The notes beneath the pieces are model-generated. The model saw only the letters and a list, made by a program, of their open reading frames with translations, searched no databases and had not been told where the DNA came from. From Eutrophocola sp965662685 (GTDB taxonomy: Bacteria > Pseudomonadota > Gammaproteobacteria > Pseudomonadales > Pseudohongiellaceae): a stretch of 6,831 nt of DNA. Shown here piece by piece: positions 5,939 to 6,831 of this stretch; within the stretch, counting starts at the first letter, position 1; the number at the start of each line of letters is the position of its first letter. The stretch is from positions 1 through 6,831 of the forward strand of contig CBFIIQ010000074.1 of the NCBI GenBank assembly GCA_965662685.1. The letters run 5' to 3'. The position numbers were made by a program, and so were the translations under genes.

Positions 5939-6334
5939 ACCAATTCATTTAAAAAGCTCTGCCATATTGATGACCTCAAGGATGGCACTGCTCTGGGTTT
6001 TGATCCCCTGGCCAAAGGACAGGATACCTTGTTTGTAGTTCGGCAAGGTCCTGTCCTGCGGTCTTATAAAAATGATTGTCCCCATTGGCCCGGTTCGCCA
6101 ATGGCCTGGCGCAAGAATGCCTATCTCACGTCAGATGGTGCCCATATTGCCTGCCATGGCCATGGGGCCCGCTTTGATATTGAGTCAGGGCTATGTATTT
6201 CCGGACCCTGCGAAGGCCAATCCTTGCAGTCTCTGGAATTAAAGACTGATGAAAACAGGTATGTGTATGTCAGACTCGAAAACCTGACTGAAAAATCTGT
6301 CGCCCAAAAAAACATTACCATTACTGATTCATAA
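5936..6334 (+). CDS. Rieske-type [2Fe-2S] ferredoxin
   Basis: The 132-residue protein is a single small Rieske domain without a membrane anchor. The cluster ligands are C48 and H50 in DCPHWPGSP and C73 and H76 in ACHGHGARF, followed by the family-typical GLCISGPCEGQSL. Such soluble ferredoxins pass electrons to an oxygenase. No ring-hydroxylating oxygenase or reductase is in the window; the immediate neighbour is the extradiol dioxygenase, so re-reduction of its iron is a possible role (inference by analogy to XylT, which is a different ferredoxin fold). The start must be non-ATG: the first in-frame ATG is codon 57, after the first cluster pair, and an in-frame stop lies at 5903-5905. TTG at 5936 is the best candidate, with ATT at 5930 an alternative. 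No Shine-Dalgarno sequence precedes it, so coupling to the upstream gene 23 bp away is likely. Confidence 0.87.
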   Translation: MTNSFKKLCHIDDLKDGTALGFDPLAKGQDTLFVVRQGPVLRSYKNDCPHWPGSPMAWRKNAYLTSDGAHIACHGHGARFDIESGLCISGPCEGQSLQSLELKTDENRYVYVRLENLTEKSVAQKNITITDS

Positions 6335-6345
6335 CAACGATTACC

Positions 6346-6831
6346 ATGCCTGATAATAATTCCAATGACTCTCTTTTATGGTCTCTTGCTGATGCAAAAA
6401 AGCAGCACACAGCCATGTGGCATTTTGCTGAATCAACCGTCGCGTACCATAATGCTGCTCCAGATGATTATGCTAGGTTGCATGCATGGTCTGTTAATGC
6501 GCCGGATCAATTCCACGATTCGCTATGGGATTTTTCAGGCATTGTTGGAGACAAGGGTGAACAGGCTTTTATAGCTGATGACGATATGCGCAAGGTGCAG
6601 TTTTATCCTGGTGCACGCCTGAACTATGCCGAGAACCTGTTACAAAACGCCGATGACCGACTGGCCATTATTGCCCATCGGGATGATGGCACGCGTCGCA
6701 CCATTACCCGCAAACAATTGTATGACCAGGTTTCCCGGCTGGTGCAGGCTTTACAGGCCGAAAATATAGGGGTGGGAGATCGCGTCGCAGCGATTGTCAC
6801 CAATGATATTGAAGCGATTGTTGGCTACCTG
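6346..6831 (+). CDS. Acetoacetyl-CoA synthetase (acetoacetate--CoA ligase), N-terminal part
   Basis: The frame runs 162 codons from the ATG at 6346 to the window edge without a stop. It begins MPDNNSNDSLLWSLADAKK and contains LHAWSVNAPDQFHDSLWDFS (about 45-64), VQFYPGARLNYAENLL (about 84-99) and GVGDRVAAIVTNDIEAIVGYL at the end, the characteristic N-terminus of acetoacetyl-CoA synthetases in the acyl-adenylate (ANL) superfamily. The ATP-binding and C-terminal lysine regions lie beyond the window. The enzyme makes acetoacetyl-CoA from acetoacetate, ATP and CoA in the cytoplasm; thiolase would then give acetyl-CoA. It lies 11 bp after the Rieske stop, clearly in the same operon, which suggests that the pathway releases acetoacetate or a similar 3-oxoacid. 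A substrate other than acetoacetate cannot be excluded from this fragment. Confidence 0.88.
   Translation, partial: MPDNNSNDSLLWSLADAKKQHTAMWHFAESTVAYHNAAPDDYARLHAWSVNAPDQFHDSLWDFSGIVGDKGEQAFIADDDMRKVQFYPGARLNYAENLLQNADDRLAIIAHRDDGTRRTITRKQLYDQVSRLVQALQAENIGVGDRVAAIVTNDIEAIVGYL

Noticed and set aside
6365..6574. 69-codon plus-strand frame inside the acetoacetyl-CoA synthetase gene
   Set aside because: It is an out-of-frame reading of a clearly recognised coding region.

Overview
The window looks like a proteobacterial chromosome segment with tightly packed genes and moderate base composition (judged by eye, not counted). A marine-type gammaproteobacterium is my best guess, from the protein flavour and the NodD/NahR-type regulator, but nothing here fixes the taxon. 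There are no rRNA, tRNA, insertion-sequence or CRISPR features. Nearly everything belongs to one catabolic locus whose enzymes fit degradation of a hydroxylated aromatic compound.

Layout. On the minus strand, read right to left: a LysR-type regulator (2509-1601), a FAD-dependent aromatic monooxygenase (1408-293) and the first 66 codons of an alpha/beta hydrolase that leaves the window at its left edge (199-1). On the plus strand, read left to right: an exported metallo-beta-lactamase-fold hydrolase (2733-3695), a small four-helix membrane protein (about 3703-4209), a glutathione S-transferase-like protein (4206-4883), a two-domain type I extradiol dioxygenase of the VOC superfamily (4977-5912), a Rieske-type ferredoxin (5936-6334) and the first 162 codons of an acetoacetyl-CoA synthetase that leaves at the right edge (6346-6831). 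The plus-strand genes are closely spaced and probably form one operon. The largest gap in it, 93 bp, lies before the dioxygenase.

How the genes may work together (inference). The flavin monooxygenase would hydroxylate a phenolic ring to a diol. The VOC dioxygenase, which keeps the complete extradiol active site, would open the ring. The GST-like protein would isomerise a ring-opened product or handle a glutathione adduct. The alpha/beta hydrolase would cut a C-C bond of a diketone-like intermediate. Acetoacetyl-CoA synthetase would activate acetoacetate as one end product. The Rieske ferredoxin has no oxygenase partner in view and could keep the dioxygenase iron reduced. The exported hydrolase and the membrane protein may prepare or handle the substrate at the envelope. 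The substrate is not identifiable from sequence alone.

Regulation. Both intergenic regions flanking the LysR gene carry related motifs. A perfect 15-bp palindrome of the form ATC-N9-GAT lies about 64 bp upstream of the likely start of the monooxygenase transcript. Three ATCAATA half-sites are spaced 30-31 bp apart between LysR and the plus-strand operon. Three 14-bp tandem repeats sit in the LysR leader. Together they suggest autoregulation and control of both catabolic arms by the LysR protein. A second point of interest is the Rieske gene, whose start is a non-ATG codon inside a 9-bp hairpin with no Shine-Dalgarno sequence.
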